From the NCBI RefSeq assembly GCF_014202225.1, contig NZ_JACHGE010000010.1:62001-126000 (forward strand): a DNA stretch of 64,000 nt, read 5' to 3'. Made by a program: the position numbers and the translations under genes. Shown piece after piece: positions 34,667 to 43,703 of the stretch. Each line of letters begins with the position of its first letter. The stretch's first letter is position 1. Under the pieces are notes generated by a model. That model made no database searches. It saw only the letters and a program-made list of their open reading frames with translations, and was not told the DNA's origin. The stretch is from Algibacter amylolyticus (GTDB taxonomy: Bacteria; Bacteroidota; Bacteroidia; Flavobacteriales; Flavobacteriaceae).

Positions 34667-34853
34667 ACCTCTGTTTACAATCACAGTTTTCAGTTTTAGC
34701 TGTTTTTTGGAAATATTATAAATATCCCATTTAACTTAATTTCTCTATATTCTATTTTTTTCCATCAACTGCTCCACTTCTTGCTTGCAACTCCAAAATG
34801 TAACATTTCTCAGATATTGTTTACTAATAAGTAAACAAACCATCTAAGAAACC

Positions 34854-35300
34854 ATGCTACACAACTTTACATATGTTCTTTTTAAGCTGAAACTGATACA
34901 ACCATCTCAAAAAGCAATACGCTTTTGGATGGATTGTGAGGATACAGATAAATTGGAGTTTGCTTTAAAGCATGGCAACTACAAAACAAGAAAATTAGCT
35001 GCTGAAGCTTTAGAGCAAATAGCAAAACCTTGTTCTATTCCGGCCCTATTAAATTGCATTAATGATAAAGTACAAAATGTTTCGGTGGCTTGTTTAAATG
35101 CTTTAGAGCGCATTTCCCCTAACGATGAGCTTATAAAAACCATTGTTAGAAAGCGTTTTAATTGGGTAAATGAAATTCGAGAAAAACGGGCTAAATACGA
35201 AGCAAACAAGCATGTAAAACACACCATTTACCGTTGGAGGCGTACTAGTAAAGAATCGTATGATCGGGTTAAGGAACAACTGAAAAAGCCTATAAGATGA
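34854..35300 (+). CDS. HEAT repeat protein
   Basis: A 148-residue cytoplasmic protein with a central HEAT-like repeat pair (RKLAAEALEQIAKPCSIPALLNCI, then VSVACLNALERIS). It ends in a basic tail with RWRRTSKESYDRVKEQLKK. HEAT repeats mediate protein contacts, for instance in signalling or phycobilisome lyase families. No partner gene is adjacent and the role is unknown. Confidence 0.85.
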   Translation: MLHNFTYVLFKLKLIQPSQKAIRFWMDCEDTDKLEFALKHGNYKTRKLAAEALEQIAKPCSIPALLNCINDKVQNVSVACLNALERISPNDELIKTIVRKRFNWVNEIREKRAKYEANKHVKHTIYRWRRTSKESYDRVKEQLKKPIR

Positions 35301-35379
35301 TGTATTAGGTAATTAATGTTAAGCTCTTACATGTTACTGTAGGTTCTTGGTAGTACTTGTTGAGTTTTATGAATGTATT

Positions 35380-36006
35380 TTATTTAAAATATATGAGATA
35401 AATAAGATTTCCAATACCTACAACACCCGTTAAACATCCTAATATAAAATCCATTTTAGTGGCTATAAAAGTAAGCTTATGTTCAATTTTACTTGCTACA
35501 GTAGCGTACAACGCATACAAAGTAAATGAGCCTATGGTAGAACCTATGGAAAAGTAAAAGCTATTTTGCAACGAATACTCAAAATACCCCAACCCTATTA
35601 ATAAAGAAATGGATGTAAAATAAAATGGAATAGCAAACGTATTTAATAGCGACATACCTATACCGTGCATGTATGCTTTAGACTTTTCTATTTTTACTTT
35701 TTTAACCTGTTTGTTAGACGTAAAATACAACCTAAAAAAATTAATTGACAATAGTATAAGTATAGCTGTTCCTATTTTTTGAATAAGAGTTATGTATTGG
35801 GAATTTTTCATTAAAATACTTGAAAAATAAGCTCCTATATTAGCCTGAAAAAATAAAACTGTAGCAAAACCGCCTATTAAATAAAAAGCCGATTTCCTGC
35901 CGCTTTTTAAGCTAAACTTAACTACTGTTAGATTTAAAAAACTAGGTGTAATACTGCCCGAAGAGGCAATTATAAATCCAAAAAATAAGCACGTAAAAAA
36001 AACCAT
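35380..36006 (-). CDS. LysE-type amino acid exporter
   Basis: A 208-residue protein with about six membrane helices. It starts with FFGFIIASSGSITPSFLNLTVVKFSLKSGRKSAF, similar to the LysE/RhtB N-terminus PGP...GxR. These transporters export amino acids such as lysine, threonine or homoserine. The substrate is unknown. The gap of 313 bases to the sulP end holds a dispersed element (copy E) and junk-like short motifs. Confidence 0.85.
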   Translation of the reverse strand: MVFFTCLFFGFIIASSGSITPSFLNLTVVKFSLKSGRKSAFYLIGGFATVLFFQANIGAYFSSILMKNSQYITLIQKIGTAILILLSINFFRLYFTSNKQVKKVKIEKSKAYMHGIGMSLLNTFAIPFYFTSISLLIGLGYFEYSLQNSFYFSIGSTIGSFTLYALYATVASKIEHKLTFIATKMDFILGCLTGVVGIGNLIYLIYFK

Positions 36007-36183
36007 AATTTATATCTTAAAGCAAAGTAACTACTTAAGAGTATAAAAAATTGACTCGTTTAAGGTTAAGTTTAACCCGATAGGTTTAGATTTAAGTTAG
36101 GCTATTTTTTGAATTGGCGTTATGTAACACTTTCTAGACACAAAAATGACTGGTTACTGAAAACTGACAACTGCGGACTAGTT

Positions 36184-36269
36184 GCGTTAGGGATTGAACG
36201 ACCTGTTTGAGCTCCCCGACTTTTTGGGAGGGAGCGAGTAGTGAAAGCCCGACCCTTGCGGTAACGCCC
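36184..36269 (+). repeat. Dispersed hairpin element, copy E
   Basis: GCGTTAGGGATTGAACG at left, GGTAACGCCC at right. It differs from copy B at only a handful of positions, including the inner GCTCCC/GGGAGC hairpin. It lies in the 313-base gap between the LysE gene start and the sulP gene end, inside sequence with no credible gene. Confidence 0.92.
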
Positions 36270-36319
36270 CAATTATTGTCATCATTAAAAGATAGAAATT
36301 ACCTGTAGCGCAACGTCCA

Positions 36320-37984
36320 TTAAAACTTATATTCCGAAAGTCCTTTTGGGAATGCTTCTGGGTTAGCGGCTAAGTGGTAGCGAGGATCATCGACATCTTC
36401 GATAATAACTTCTCTAAACTTAGGGCTTGATTTGTAAAGCAATATTTTACAGTCTTCGCTTAGGTGTTTTAACTTGATGGTTTTGCCTGCGGCTTCGTAT
36501 TTGTTAACGATATTGAAAATGGCTTCGAGGGCAGAATGATCACTTACTCGAGACTCTACAAAATCTATTTCGATATGATCTGGATCATTTTTAACATCGA
36601 ATTTTTCGTTAAAAGCCTGAATTGAACCAAAGAATAATGGCCCCCAGATTTCGTACGTTTTTGTTTTACCATCTTCTGACAGACGCTTTCTTGCTCTAAT
36701 TTTTTTAGCGTTTTCCCAAGAAAATACTAATGCTGAAATGATAACACCAACGAATACAGCGATGGCTAAATCGACAAATACAGTTACTAGAGATACGGTT
36801 ATAAGCACAACAGCATCGGACATTGGGATTTTCTTTAAAATCCTGAAACTTGACCATGCAAAGGTTTCGATAACCATCATGAACATAACACCTATTAAGG
36901 CTGCAATAGGTACCATTTCGATTAATTTATCGGCAAAAAGGATAAAAGATAATAAGGTTACTGCCATCATGATTCCTGATAAACGACCACGACCACCAGC
37001 GTTAATGTTAATTACAGTTTGCCCAATCATACCACAACCACCGGTTCCACCAAATAATCCAGAAACTATATTTCCTGCACCTTGCGCTACACATTCTTTA
37101 TTTCCGTTTCCTCTTGTTTCGGTAATATCATCGACTAAATTCATAGTCATTAATGTTTCAATTAATCCAACCGAAGCCGCCAAAAATGCAGGCAAAGCGA
37201 TAAATTTTAAGGTATCTAAATTAAATGGTAAGTTTTGCCATAGCTCGATATTAGGCGTTGGAAACTCGCCTTTTAAGCCAGTTCCGCCACCTTCAATAAT
37301 ATAAGACCCTACCGTTGAAACATCCATATTAAAACCTATAACTATAAGGCTGGTTACTAATATAGCTGTTAATGCAGCTGGTAACTTTTTTGTGATTTTT
37401 GGTAAGCCCCACATTATCCCCATGGTTAAAAGCACTAAACCAATCATGGTGTATAACTCTGCTCCTTGCATGTATGTACTTACATATTCTTTAACTCCTT
37501 CGGGAGATACTTGTAAAGATTTATGCGAAAACATTTTTACCTGTGCCATGAAAATAACAATAGATAAACCGTTAACAAACCCCATCATTACTGGATGTGG
37601 TATTAAACGAACAAAACGCCCTAGCTTAAAAACACCTGCTAAAATTTGTATGATACCCATTAAAATAACACAGGCCATAAGGTAGAAAAAACCCATATTT
37701 TCGATAGGTGTATCTAATAACATACCTTTGGTATGCCCTTCTGCAATCATGCTAACAAAAATAACCGCTACTGCACCAGCTGCTCCAGAAATTAAACCTG
37801 GTCTACCTCCAAAAATAGCTGTAATTAAACCAATAATAAATGCTCCAGACAAAGCCATTAATGGGTCTATTTGAGCTACAAAGGCAAAGGCAACCACCTC
37901 TGGGATCATAGCTAAAGAAACGGTGATACCACTTAAAATATCGTTTTTTGCGTTAGCAGAGCGTTTTCTGAAAAATTCGGTCAT
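36320..37984 (-). CDS. SulP family anion transporter with STAS domain
   Basis: A 554-residue protein with about 11-14 membrane helices. The N-terminal SulP signature IPEVVAFAFVAQIDPLMALSGA is followed by GRPGLISGAAGA, GGTGGCGMIGQT in the middle and a C-terminal STAS domain from about residue 430 (GPLFFGSIQAFNEKF, then HIEIDFVESRVSDHSALEAI). SulP members carry sulfate, bicarbonate or other anions; which one is uncertain. Strongly conserved length. Confidence 0.93.
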   Translation of the reverse strand: MTEFFRKRSANAKNDILSGITVSLAMIPEVVAFAFVAQIDPLMALSGAFIIGLITAIFGGRPGLISGAAGAVAVIFVSMIAEGHTKGMLLDTPIENMGFFYLMACVILMGIIQILAGVFKLGRFVRLIPHPVMMGFVNGLSIVIFMAQVKMFSHKSLQVSPEGVKEYVSTYMQGAELYTMIGLVLLTMGIMWGLPKITKKLPAALTAILVTSLIVIGFNMDVSTVGSYIIEGGGTGLKGEFPTPNIELWQNLPFNLDTLKFIALPAFLAASVGLIETLMTMNLVDDITETRGNGNKECVAQGAGNIVSGLFGGTGGCGMIGQTVININAGGRGRLSGIMMAVTLLSFILFADKLIEMVPIAALIGVMFMMVIETFAWSSFRILKKIPMSDAVVLITVSLVTVFVDLAIAVFVGVIISALVFSWENAKKIRARKRLSEDGKTKTYEIWGPLFFGSIQAFNEKFDVKNDPDHIEIDFVESRVSDHSALEAIFNIVNKYEAAGKTIKLKHLSEDCKILLYKSSPKFREVIIEDVDDPRYHLAANPEAFPKGLSEYKF

Positions 37985-38083
37985 GATTCTTTTTTTGAAG
38001 CTGCAAATTTACGCTTAATATAATGGTAGGCAAGTGAGAGGGATTATAATTTAGTTTTATGAAATTATAACGTTTTCGTAAGT

Positions 38084-38455
38084 TTAGGCTAATTTCTTTT
38101 TAAGCCAAATAAGCGCTTCTTCTCGATCTTCAAACAGCTTAGTTGTTTTGTGAATGGAACCACTAACATTTAACAGGGTTTGGGTAGACATAACACCTCC
38201 ACTAGTTTGCGTTACTACTGCCATGTGCTCTATTTCTTTTAAATTACAAATCCTTTTTTGAGCACTAAAAGTATATGTGTAAGAATTCTTTTTATTTACC
38301 AGCAGGCCACAAGGTGCCATTAAATGGTTAAGCACAAATTTATGATATTCATCTACCAAAGTATCGTCCATTACCACGCCTTGATTAACGATAACCTCTG
38401 CTAAATTATTTTGAATAATTATAATCGAGCCAAATGATAATTTAAAAATGCTCAT
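38084..38455 (-). CDS. SpoIIAA/STAS-like small protein
   Basis: A 123-residue soluble protein. The last stretch, TTKLFEDREEALIWLKKKL, is typical of SpoIIAA-like proteins. The N-terminal part mentions VVMDDTLVDEYHKF and the middle is a set of beta strands. I do not recognise a more exact family. It lies upstream of the sulP gene in the same direction; with a 99-base gap an operon with SulP is not certain. Confidence 0.65.
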   Translation of the reverse strand: MSIFKLSFGSIIIIQNNLAEVIVNQGVVMDDTLVDEYHKFVLNHLMAPCGLLVNKKNSYTYTFSAQKRICNLKEIEHMAVVTQTSGGVMSTQTLLNVSGSIHKTTKLFEDREEALIWLKKKLA

Positions 38456-38579
38456 CGCTTCATAGTATAAGCGTATTAAAATAAAGACATAGCTTTACAA
38501 GCTAATAAGAAATTTACTAAGATAATCATTTTACTTAACAAGTCCATCAACAATAATCTGCTGGTAAAATAATGCCCCA

Positions 38580-39170
38580 TTAAACTAGTAATTTAATATT
38601 TGCATAAGAATTTTTTAGAGCTTCTCTTCTTAGCTCTTCATTTAACCAAGCCACTTTTGTAATCCCTTCGTTTTGTTGCGCTTTTAACTTACCCTCGTAG
38701 GTGGTTTTCATTTCAAACCAATAGGTAACCTTAATTTTATAACTGCCGTTACGCTTGAAAATATGATATGTGGTATCTAGTTGTTTTACAATCTCTAAAT
38801 CTTTAACACCTGTTTCTTCCTCTACTTCGCGTATGGATGTTTGCTCAATACTCTCCTTTTTTTCTGTTTTTCCTTTAGGTAAATCCCACTTATCATTTCT
38901 ATAGATAAAAAGAATGTCTCCATTAGCGTTATAAACTTTACCGCCACCAGCAACAACGTTAGGAAGTTTTTTTAAAAACTTTTTTAATAGTTTTTTCGGA
39001 TTTTTATGAATGAGCCTCACCTCACTTAATTCCGTTTTATTAAGCTTCTTAATCACCTTATCCATATTTACTGTTTTTAGTAAATAATTTTTAAAGTTAG
39101 TTTCCTCTTCAGCTACGGTGGTTAATATTATTGGTTTATCACCAACAAAAATTTTATACATGGTTTGCAA
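38580..39170 (-). CDS. Nudix hydrolase
   Basis: A 196-residue protein with a full Nudix box at about residues 120-142: G-x5-E (GKTEKKE), then REVEEETG and a hydrophobic residue. The Glu residues bind Mg for nucleoside diphosphate hydrolysis. A preceding 110-residue region (TMYKIFVGDKPIILTT) is not a standard extra domain I can name. The substrate (for example ADP-ribose or oxidised nucleotides) is unknown. Confidence 0.92.
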   Translation of the reverse strand: MQTMYKIFVGDKPIILTTVAEEETNFKNYLLKTVNMDKVIKKLNKTELSEVRLIHKNPKKLLKKFLKKLPNVVAGGGKVYNANGDILFIYRNDKWDLPKGKTEKKESIEQTSIREVEEETGVKDLEIVKQLDTTYHIFKRNGSYKIKVTYWFEMKTTYEGKLKAQQNEGITKVAWLNEELRREALKNSYANIKLLV

Positions 39171-39257
39171 TATCTAATAATTTGGTATTGTAAAAATATC
39201 ATTTTTAGTTACATATAAACCATTGTTGAAAAAAATAATTTTATTAATATCCTACAG

Positions 39258-39289
39258 TTGATATAAATTTAAATTTATCCGTAATTTTG
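39258..39289 (+). promoter_or_regulatory. pyrE promoter with almost no leader
   Basis: TTG at 39258-39260 and TAATTTTG at 39282-39289 are 21 bases apart. The -7 element ends only 4 bases before the ATG at 39294, so transcription would start at or very near the start codon. Confidence 0.65.
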
Positions 39290-39293
39290 TATT

Positions 39294-39938
39294 ATGATTT
39301 TTGACAAAGACACAGCTAAAAAAACCGCCGAAGTTTTATTGCAAATTAATGCCATAAAACTCAGTCCTCAAGAGCCTTTTACATGGGCATCTGGATGGAA
39401 ATCGCCAATTTACTGCGATAATCGCATTGTTCTATCTTTCCCTACCATTCGAAATTATATTCGCGAAACTATGGGTAAATATATTGAAAGAGAGTATGGC
39501 AAACCCGATGTTATTGCCGGTGTAGCCACAGGCGCTATTGGTATAGGCATGCTAGTTGCAGAATATTTAGGTCTACCCTTTATATATGTAAGACCAGATG
39601 CAAAAGGACATGGTAGAAAAAACCAAATTGAAGGATTTGTAGAAAGCGGACAAAACGTAGTAGTTGTTGAAGATTTAATAAGCACAGGAAAGAGCAGTTT
39701 AAATGCTGTTAAAGCCTTAAAAGAAGCAAACATTAATGTAAAAGGAATGGTTGCTATTTTTACTTATGGTTTTGCCATAGCTGAAGCAAATTTTAAAGAA
39801 GAAAACATACGTTTAAATACGTTAAGTAATTATGATAATTTACTTGAAGAAGCTTTAGAAACCAATTATATTTCTGAAAAACAACTAAAAACGTTGTCTG
39901 AATGGAATACCAACCCTAGTGAATGGAACGCTATTTGA
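39294..39938 (+). CDS. pyrE: Orotate phosphoribosyltransferase
   Basis: Makes orotidine monophosphate from orotate and PRPP. The 214-residue type I phosphoribosyltransferase has SGWKSPIYCDNR near residue 39, and RPDAKGHGRKNQIEG near residue 100 as the catalytic flexible loop. The PRPP-binding VVVEDLISTGKSSLNA is near residue 122. It begins directly after a promoter and lies upstream of an SRPBCC gene. Confidence 0.96.
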   Translation: MIFDKDTAKKTAEVLLQINAIKLSPQEPFTWASGWKSPIYCDNRIVLSFPTIRNYIRETMGKYIEREYGKPDVIAGVATGAIGIGMLVAEYLGLPFIYVRPDAKGHGRKNQIEGFVESGQNVVVVEDLISTGKSSLNAVKALKEANINVKGMVAIFTYGFAIAEANFKEENIRLNTLSNYDNLLEEALETNYISEKQLKTLSEWNTNPSEWNAI

Positions 39939-40018
39939 TATAAAACGAACGTTGTTAAGTTATGAAGTCGTTTAGATTATCAACGAAGCAACGTTACAAA
40001 TAACAACTTTACAACATT

Positions 40019-40414
40019 ATGAAATTAGAATCCCCGAAAATTAGCGTTAAAAAATCTCCAGAAGATGTTTTTAACTTTTTAACAGATATAAAAAACTTTG
40101 AAACGTTAATGCCTGAAAACATCAGCAAATTTGAAGTTTTAAGTGAAGACAAGTTTTTATTTGCCTTAAAAGGTATGCCAGAAATTGTTTTAAAAAAGAA
40201 AGAAGTTATACCTCCAAATAAAATTGTTTTAGGAGCTGCTGGTGGAAAAATAGATTTTTCACTAATAGCTAATATTGTGCAAATAGATGCCGAAACAAGC
40301 GAGGTTAAACTCGATTTTAATGGCGATTTTAATCCCATGATGGCAATGATGATTAAAAGCCCAATCACAAAATTTATTGAAACGCTGGTAACAAGTATCC
40401 CAAAATCTATTTAA
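40019..40414 (+). CDS. SRPBCC superfamily protein
   Basis: A 131-residue protein with KSPEDVFNFLTDIKNFETLMP, the polyketide cyclase/START-like N-terminal helix-grip pattern, and the long C-terminal helix MMAMMIKSPITKFIETLVTSI. Such folds bind hydrophobic ligands; the ligand is unknown. It overlaps the end of birA on the opposite strand by four bases and follows pyrE by 80. Confidence 0.88.
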   Translation: MKLESPKISVKKSPEDVFNFLTDIKNFETLMPENISKFEVLSEDKFLFALKGMPEIVLKKKEVIPPNKIVLGAAGGKIDFSLIANIVQIDAETSEVKLDFNGDFNPMMAMMIKSPITKFIETLVTSIPKSI

Positions 40415-41142
40415 TACAAAAGGGTAATTTCTTTTAAATCGAATGCCTTCAATACATCATCTTCTAACAGAACTTGAAGGTAGCCAGCATCAGAAACACT
40501 TTTTATAAAACCAGAAAACATAAGGCCTTCAGCATTTTTAAATGTTGAAGGTTTATTTTTTCTAAACAATTGTGCTTCATATTCCTCCTTAATACTTTCA
40601 TATTTTTCATCTTTTAAAATCAAAAAGTAAGATTTAAGATTACTAATCATAACCTTAAGAATCTCGTCAACATCAAAAGTTTTGTCTGTAATTCTTTTTA
40701 ATGAGGACGCTTTAGGTAAATTTTCGAAGGTTGTTTGATTAACATTTAGTCCAATTCCTATAATTGAAGCATTAATTTTATTCTTTTTTATGACATTTTC
40801 AATTAAAACGCCACATATTTTTTTGTCTGCTGACAAAATGTCGTTAGGCCATTTCACACTTAATTTAGGGATTTCAAACGATTTTAGAGTTTTTAAAAGT
40901 GCCAATGAAGTTATCATACTAACATAAAACGGATGCTCTAATGGCATATCAGATAAATCTTTAAACACACTAAACATCAGATTCTTACTAGCTTCAGAAC
41001 TCCAAACCGAACCTCTTTGCCCTTTTCCTTCTGTTTGATTTTTTGCGGTAACTACCGTGTAATCATCAATAAATTCTGTGCCACCTAACGCTTTTAAATA
41101 GTTATTAGTTGAATCGATGGCATTAAGTTTGACTATACGCAT
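40411..41142 (-). CDS. birA: Biotin--[acetyl-CoA-carboxylase] ligase
   Basis: Attaches biotin to the carrier domain of acetyl-CoA carboxylase. It starts directly with the catalytic domain: IDSTNNYLK, then GKGQRGSVWSSEASKN (GRGRxGRxW-type loop) near residue 39, and VKWPNDILSADKKICGVLIE near residue 96. The 243-residue protein lacks the N-terminal DNA-binding helix-turn-helix of E. coli BirA, so it is probably only a ligase and not a repressor. It is divergent to rsfS. Confidence 0.94.
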   Translation of the reverse strand: MRIVKLNAIDSTNNYLKALGGTEFIDDYTVVTAKNQTEGKGQRGSVWSSEASKNLMFSVFKDLSDMPLEHPFYVSMITSLALLKTLKSFEIPKLSVKWPNDILSADKKICGVLIENVIKKNKINASIIGIGLNVNQTTFENLPKASSLKRITDKTFDVDEILKVMISNLKSYFLILKDEKYESIKEEYEAQLFRKNKPSTFKNAEGLMFSGFIKSVSDAGYLQVLLEDDVLKAFDLKEITLLY

Positions 41143-41209
41143 ATAAAGGTTATTAACAGTACTCTAAAATCTTATGAAAATTTTAAAGTATAAAGAACTA
41201 AAAAAATAA

Positions 41210-41217
41210 TAACTTTG
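41210..41217 (+). promoter_or_regulatory. -7 element TAACTTTG of the rsfS-ftsH operon
   Basis: TAACTTTG lies 19 bases upstream of the rsfS ATG at 41237. No sharp -33 TTTG is present at the normal distance. Confidence 0.6.
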
Positions 41218-41236
41218 CACAAATTAATTATATTTA

Positions 41237-41608
41237 ATGGCGAAAGAAAAAATAAGCGCAGACCAATTAATATCTGTAATAATCAGTGGGATTGAAGATG
41301 TTAAAGGAAAAGAAATTAATATTCTAGATTTAAGGGAAATTGAAAACACGGTTTGCGATTACTTTATTATTTGCGAGGGAACTTCAAATACGCAGGTAAA
41401 CGCTATTGTAAATTCTATCCAAAAGAAAGTAAGTAAAACTCTTAAAGATAATCCTTGGCATACCGAAGGTGCAGATAATGCAGAATGGGTATTAATTGAT
41501 TATGTAGACGTTGTGGTGCACGTATTTCAAAAACATATTAGAGAATATTATGATATTGAAAGCCTTTGGGGTGATGCAAAAACAACTGTTATAGAAACGA
41601 GTTACTAA
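41237..41608 (+). CDS. rsfS: Ribosome silencing factor
   Basis: A 123-residue RsfS/Iojap protein. Conserved segments are EINILDLREIENTVCDYFIICEG, WHTEGADNAEWVLIDYVDVVVHVF and the end REYYDIESLWGDA. Family members bind uL14 on the large subunit and block subunit joining in slow growth. It is 9 bases ahead of ftsH, so translation may be coupled. Confidence 0.95.
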   Translation: MAKEKISADQLISVIISGIEDVKGKEINILDLREIENTVCDYFIICEGTSNTQVNAIVNSIQKKVSKTLKDNPWHTEGADNAEWVLIDYVDVVVHVFQKHIREYYDIESLWGDAKTTVIETSY

Positions 41609-41617
41609 AAAGAACAA

Positions 41618-43582
41618 ATGGCAAACGAAAATAAAAATTTAAAAGATAAAAAGCCTAAATTTAGTCCGTATTGGATTTATGGTATACTAATAGCCCTTTT
41701 CTTAGGGTATCAATTATTTAGTGGTGCAAGTTATCAAGACGCAAATAAAACAACGCCTTCAGACTTTTTTAAGTATTTAGAAGATGGCGATGTGTCGCGT
41801 ATTGATATTATTAAAAACACACGAGTTGCAAAGGTATACTTAACTAAAGATGCTTTGGAAAAGGAGATTCACAAAAATTCTAAACCTCAAACATTTATTC
41901 CATCGGCTACCATATTACCAAACTACAGATTTGAATTTGGTGATCTTCAAAATTTCGAAAATCAGTTAAATGAAAAAACAGCAGATTTAGCTACTAAACC
42001 TGTAGTAACGTTTGATACCGAAACAAACGACTGGGGCAATTTACTAATGGGTATCCTTCCTTTTATACTATTAATAGGTGTTTGGATATTTATTATGCGT
42101 AGAATGTCTGGTGGTGCTGGCGGAGGTGCTGGCGGACAGATTTTCAACATTGGAAAATCTAAGGCTAAACTTTTTGACCAAAACACAGAAGTTAAAACAA
42201 GCTTTAAAGATGTTGCTGGTTTAGAAGGTGCTAAAGAAGAAGTTCAAGAAATTGTAGACTTCCTTAAATTTCCAGAAAAATACACAACTCTTGGTGGTAA
42301 AATTCCAAAAGGAGCCTTACTGGTAGGACCTCCAGGAACCGGTAAAACCTTATTAGCTAAAGCTGTTGCGGGTGAAGCTAAAGTACCTTTCTTCTCATTA
42401 TCTGGTTCAGATTTTGTTGAAATGTTTGTTGGTGTTGGTGCATCTCGTGTTAGAGATTTATTTAAACAAGCTAAGGAAAAATCGCCTTCAATCATTTTTA
42501 TTGATGAAATTGATGCTATTGGTCGTGCAAGAGGTAAAAACGCCATGTCTGGAAGTAATGACGAGCGCGAAAACACATTAAACCAATTATTAACCGAAAT
42601 GGATGGTTTTGGTACCAATACAAATGTTATTGTAATTGCTGCTACCAACAGAGCCGATATTTTAGATAAAGCACTTATGCGTGCTGGTCGTTTTGACAGA
42701 CAAATTTTTGTTGATTTACCAGATGTTCGCGAACGTGAAGAAATTTTTGAAGTGCATTTACGTCCTTTAAAAAAGGCTAAAAACTTAGATTTAGATTTCT
42801 TATCTAAACAAACTCCTGGTTTCTCTGGAGCAGATATAGCAAATGTTTGTAATGAGGCTGCCTTAATTGCTGCCAGAAACGGAAAAAAAGCTGTTGATAA
42901 ACAAGATTTCCTAGACGCTGTAGATAGAATTATTGGAGGTTTAGAAAAGAAAAATAAAATAATAACACCAAGTGAAAAACGCGCAGTGGCATTCCACGAA
43001 GCTGGACACGCCGTTACAAGTTGGATGTTAGAGCATGCTGCACCACTAGTTAAGGTAACTATTGTACCTCGTGGTCGCTCTTTAGGAGCTGCATGGTATT
43101 TACCAGAAGAACGTTTAATAGTGCGCCCAGAGCAAATGCTAGACGAAATGTGTGCTGCTTTAGGTGGTCGTGCTGCCGAAAAGGTGATTTTTAATAAAAT
43201 TTCTACAGGTGCATTAAGCGATTTAGAAAAAGTAACAAAACAAGCTAGAGCTATGGTTACCATTTATGGTCTTAGCGAAAAGGTTGGAAACCTTACTTAT
43301 TATGATTCTTCAGGGCAAAGTGAATATGGATTTTCAAAACCATATAGCGAACAAACTGCAGAATTAATTGATAGAGAAATTTCAGATATCATTGAAAAAC
43401 AGTATCAACGTGCTATAGAGTTGCTTGAAGCTAATAAAGATAAGCTTACACAACTTGCCGAAGTACTTTTAGAAAAAGAAGTTATTTTTAAAGATAACCT
43501 TGAAAAAATATTTGGAAAGCGACCTTTTGAAAAAGAAGTAGCTTTAAATACAAAAGAAACCATAAAAGACGAAGAGGAATAA
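41618..43582 (+). CDS. ftsH: ATP-dependent zinc metalloprotease FtsH
   Basis: A membrane-anchored AAA+ protease of 654 residues. Membrane helices lie near residues 15-33 and 143-162. The AAA domain has GPPGTGKT near residue 238, the Walker B FIDEIDAIGR near residue 296 and an SRH region with NRADILDKALMRAGRFDR. The peptidase domain has the zinc motif HEAGHAV near residue 460. It degrades membrane proteins and some soluble regulators. A terminator follows. Confidence 0.97.
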   Translation: MANENKNLKDKKPKFSPYWIYGILIALFLGYQLFSGASYQDANKTTPSDFFKYLEDGDVSRIDIIKNTRVAKVYLTKDALEKEIHKNSKPQTFIPSATILPNYRFEFGDLQNFENQLNEKTADLATKPVVTFDTETNDWGNLLMGILPFILLIGVWIFIMRRMSGGAGGGAGGQIFNIGKSKAKLFDQNTEVKTSFKDVAGLEGAKEEVQEIVDFLKFPEKYTTLGGKIPKGALLVGPPGTGKTLLAKAVAGEAKVPFFSLSGSDFVEMFVGVGASRVRDLFKQAKEKSPSIIFIDEIDAIGRARGKNAMSGSNDERENTLNQLLTEMDGFGTNTNVIVIAATNRADILDKALMRAGRFDRQIFVDLPDVREREEIFEVHLRPLKKAKNLDLDFLSKQTPGFSGADIANVCNEAALIAARNGKKAVDKQDFLDAVDRIIGGLEKKNKIITPSEKRAVAFHEAGHAVTSWMLEHAAPLVKVTIVPRGRSLGAAWYLPEERLIVRPEQMLDEMCAALGGRAAEKVIFNKISTGALSDLEKVTKQARAMVTIYGLSEKVGNLTYYDSSGQSEYGFSKPYSEQTAELIDREISDIIEKQYQRAIELLEANKDKLTQLAEVLLEKEVIFKDNLEKIFGKRPFEKEVALNTKETIKDEEE

Positions 43583-43618
43583 AACTCAAACATCTTAAAT
43601 TGTTAAGCATTTGGTAAA

Positions 43619-43656
43619 AATCTTAAATTAATCGCAGGGTTAATTTAAGATTTTTT
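43619..43656 (+). terminator. Intrinsic terminator after ftsH
   Basis: AATCTTAAATTA (43619-43630) pairs with TAATTTAAGATT (43641-43652) around a 10-base loop; Ts continue to 43656. The T-tract overlaps the -7 element of the next promoter. Confidence 0.85.
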
Positions 43657-43663
43657 ATATTTG
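43656..43663 (+). promoter_or_regulatory. -7 element TATATTTG for the LUD-cdsA-psd operon
   Basis: TATATTTG directly follows the ftsH terminator. It is 40 bases ahead of the ATG at 43704 and would drive the lipid operon on its own. Confidence 0.65.
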
Positions 43664-43703
43664 ATGAACCTCATCGAATTTTCAGTTAATAGCAACACAT
43701 TAA

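Noticed and set aside
36738-37304. Antisense open frame across the SulP transporter gene
   Set aside because: Coding-strand shadow of a well-supported membrane protein.
42244-43263. Long antisense open frame of 339 codons across ftsH
   Set aside because: It is a shadow of the ftsH coding strand; ftsH has every family motif and the antisense product is Ser/Pro/Lys-rich nonsense.
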